Below, one piece after another: positions 63,396 to 64,000 of a DNA stretch of 64,000 nucleotides; the first letter of the stretch is position 1; every line of letters begins with the position of its first letter. The translations under genes and the position numbers were made by a program. The notes under the pieces were generated by a model, which searched no databases, was not told the origin of the DNA, and saw only the letters and a program-made list of their open reading frames with translations. The stretch spans positions 1 through 64,000 of the forward strand of contig WUAI01000013.1 in NCBI GenBank assembly GCA_009827225.1, in the 5' to 3' direction. This DNA is from Flavobacteriaceae bacterium. Lineage in GTDB: Bacteria > Bacteroidota > Bacteroidia > Flavobacteriales > Flavobacteriaceae.

Positions 63396-63403
63396 CAAAA
63401 ATA
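63396..63403 (-). promoter_or_regulatory. -7 box of pdhA
   Basis: On the minus strand TATTTTTG (63403-63396) is a perfect -7 box, giving a transcription start near 63389 and a leader of about 45 nt. The upstream region near the -33 position has a T-run but no clear TTG. Confidence 0.58.
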
Positions 63404-63521
63404 GGACATTCTTCGGTACTAAAAAACCGTAAATTCCCAAAAAAACTACGAAAACGTTGTCGGATATTCATTTCCGAAGAAACGTATCCCGGAAAACATG
63501 GAATGCCTTTCCACATGCTAT

Positions 63522-64000
63522 TTACAGATAGGTATTATCGAATATTAAAGGTAGTAAATCCTGAACCGATTTCGACTTCACTACTTTCCCCGTCGCTCCC
63601 ATAAAATATAGGGCAATAGGCTGTTCCTGGTTTACTTCATACTCCGCTAAAGATTGCCGGCAGGCCCCACAGGGTGGAATAGGTACTTTTGTTTTATGCT
63701 GAACAGATCCTGCTGTGAGCGCCATCGCCAGCATTTTCACATTGGGATTATTTGCACCAGCATTGAAAGCTGCGACTCGTTCAGCACAAAGGCCGGACGG
63801 GAAAGCCGCATTCTCCTGGTTGTTCCCAGTGACGATTTCTCCATTCTCCAAAGCAATTGCGGCACCCACCTTAAAGTGCGAATAAGGCGCATAAGCATTA
63901 TTACGTGCTTCATGCGCCTTATTCATCAATTCCTGAATGGAATCCGGAAGATTTGAAACAGATTCAAATACTTCCAGTTCTGTTTCAATTTTAATTTTTT
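63522..64000 (-). CDS. cdd: Cytidine deaminase, 5' end cut by window edge
   Basis: Cytidine deaminase turns cytidine and deoxycytidine into uridine forms in pyrimidine salvage. The frame stays open to the window edge and reads KIKIETELEVFESV, NLPDSIQELMNKAHEARNNA and on, so the start codon lies beyond 64000; internal TTG/ATG codons near 63929 are not the true start. Zinc motifs of the tetrameric type are present: GLCAERVAAF and PPCGACRQSLAEY. About 159 residues are visible. A possible weak hairpin-T terminator lies downstream. It is a separate unit before pdhA. Confidence 0.92.
   Translation of the reverse strand, partial: KIKIETELEVFESVSNLPDSIQELMNKAHEARNNAYAPYSHFKVGAAIALENGEIVTGNNQENAAFPSGLCAERVAAFNAGANNPNVKMLAMALTAGSVQHKTKVPIPPCGACRQSLAEYEVNQEQPIALYFMGATGKVVKSKSVQDLLPLIFDNTYL

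Noticed and set aside
62346-63440. Longer pdhA frame with 32 extra residues
   Set aside because: The extension runs through the -7 box and palindrome; known homologs start at MKRITKQTY-like sequence.
63404-63521. Terminator for cdd
   Set aside because: Only a 5-bp stem and a T-run separated from it were seen; too weak to list as a feature.

Overview
The window is a 64 kb chromosomal segment of a marine-type member of the Flavobacteriaceae (Bacteroidota). The evidence is a SusC/SusD pair, two proteins with type IX secretion C-terminal domains, many lipoproteins, start regions without Shine-Dalgarno sequences, and repeated occurrences of the Bacteroidota -7 promoter box TAnnTTTG with a TTG-type -33 element 16-21 nt upstream. 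No rRNA, tRNA, CRISPR array, transposase, phage gene or integrase was seen. No gap between genes exceeds 300 bases.

Region 1 (1-18.6 kb, minus strand) is a fused str-S10-spc-alpha ribosomal supercluster: rpsL-rpsG-fusA-rpsJ-[lipoprotein]-rplC-rplD-rplW-rplB-rpsS-rplV-rpsC-rplP-rpmC-rpsQ-rplN-rplX-rplE-rpsN-rpsH-rplF-rplR-rpsE-rpmD-rplO-secY-infA-rpmJ-rpsM-rpsK-rpsD-rpoA-rplQ. It starts at a strong promoter before rpsL and ends at an intrinsic terminator after rplQ. carA, cut by the window edge, begins just beyond. tuf is absent between fusA and rpsJ. A GTG-initiated YD-repeat-like lipoprotein gene, with two palindromes and an intrinsic-terminator-like hairpin behind it, interrupts the S10 part between rpsJ and rplC.

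Region 2 (18.6-27.1 kb, plus strand) encodes envelope functions: an Omp85-family barrel, a SusC/SusD nutrient uptake pair with a small lipoprotein, and a separately promoted type IX-secreted protein. No glycan-degrading enzyme lies beside the Sus pair.

Region 3 (27.2-46.1 kb) mixes housekeeping and envelope genes: rlmB, a rhomboid protease, rarA, a radC-to-envelope minus-strand run, a PaiB-type protein, mpl, a TPR protein, an adk-obgE-DUF4136 operon diverging from purK-purE-M3 peptidase, and an ECF sigma factor with a very small zinc-type anti-sigma candidate.

Region 4 (46.1-64 kb) carries a UbiA-like membrane protein, gcvP, a KAS III-like enzyme with a small methyltransferase, a type IX-secreted FG-GAP protein with an exact 69-residue repeat, a family 2 glycosyltransferase, a lipoprotein alkaline phosphatase, a MlaE/MlaF-type lipid ABC transporter, a DUF389 protein, a mannose-1-phosphate guanylyltransferase, a SprT-like protein, a short-chain dehydrogenase, pdhC and pdhA (E2 and E1 alpha of pyruvate dehydrogenase) and the 3' part of cdd.

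Most genes are ordinary for this family of bacteria. I did not find a clear new system. The observations most worth a second look are the lipoprotein and hairpins inside the ribosomal operon, a 113-nt set of three hairpins between mpl and the TPR gene, six convergent gene pairs with no room for terminators, and -7 boxes placed so close to start codons that leaderless mRNAs are expected.
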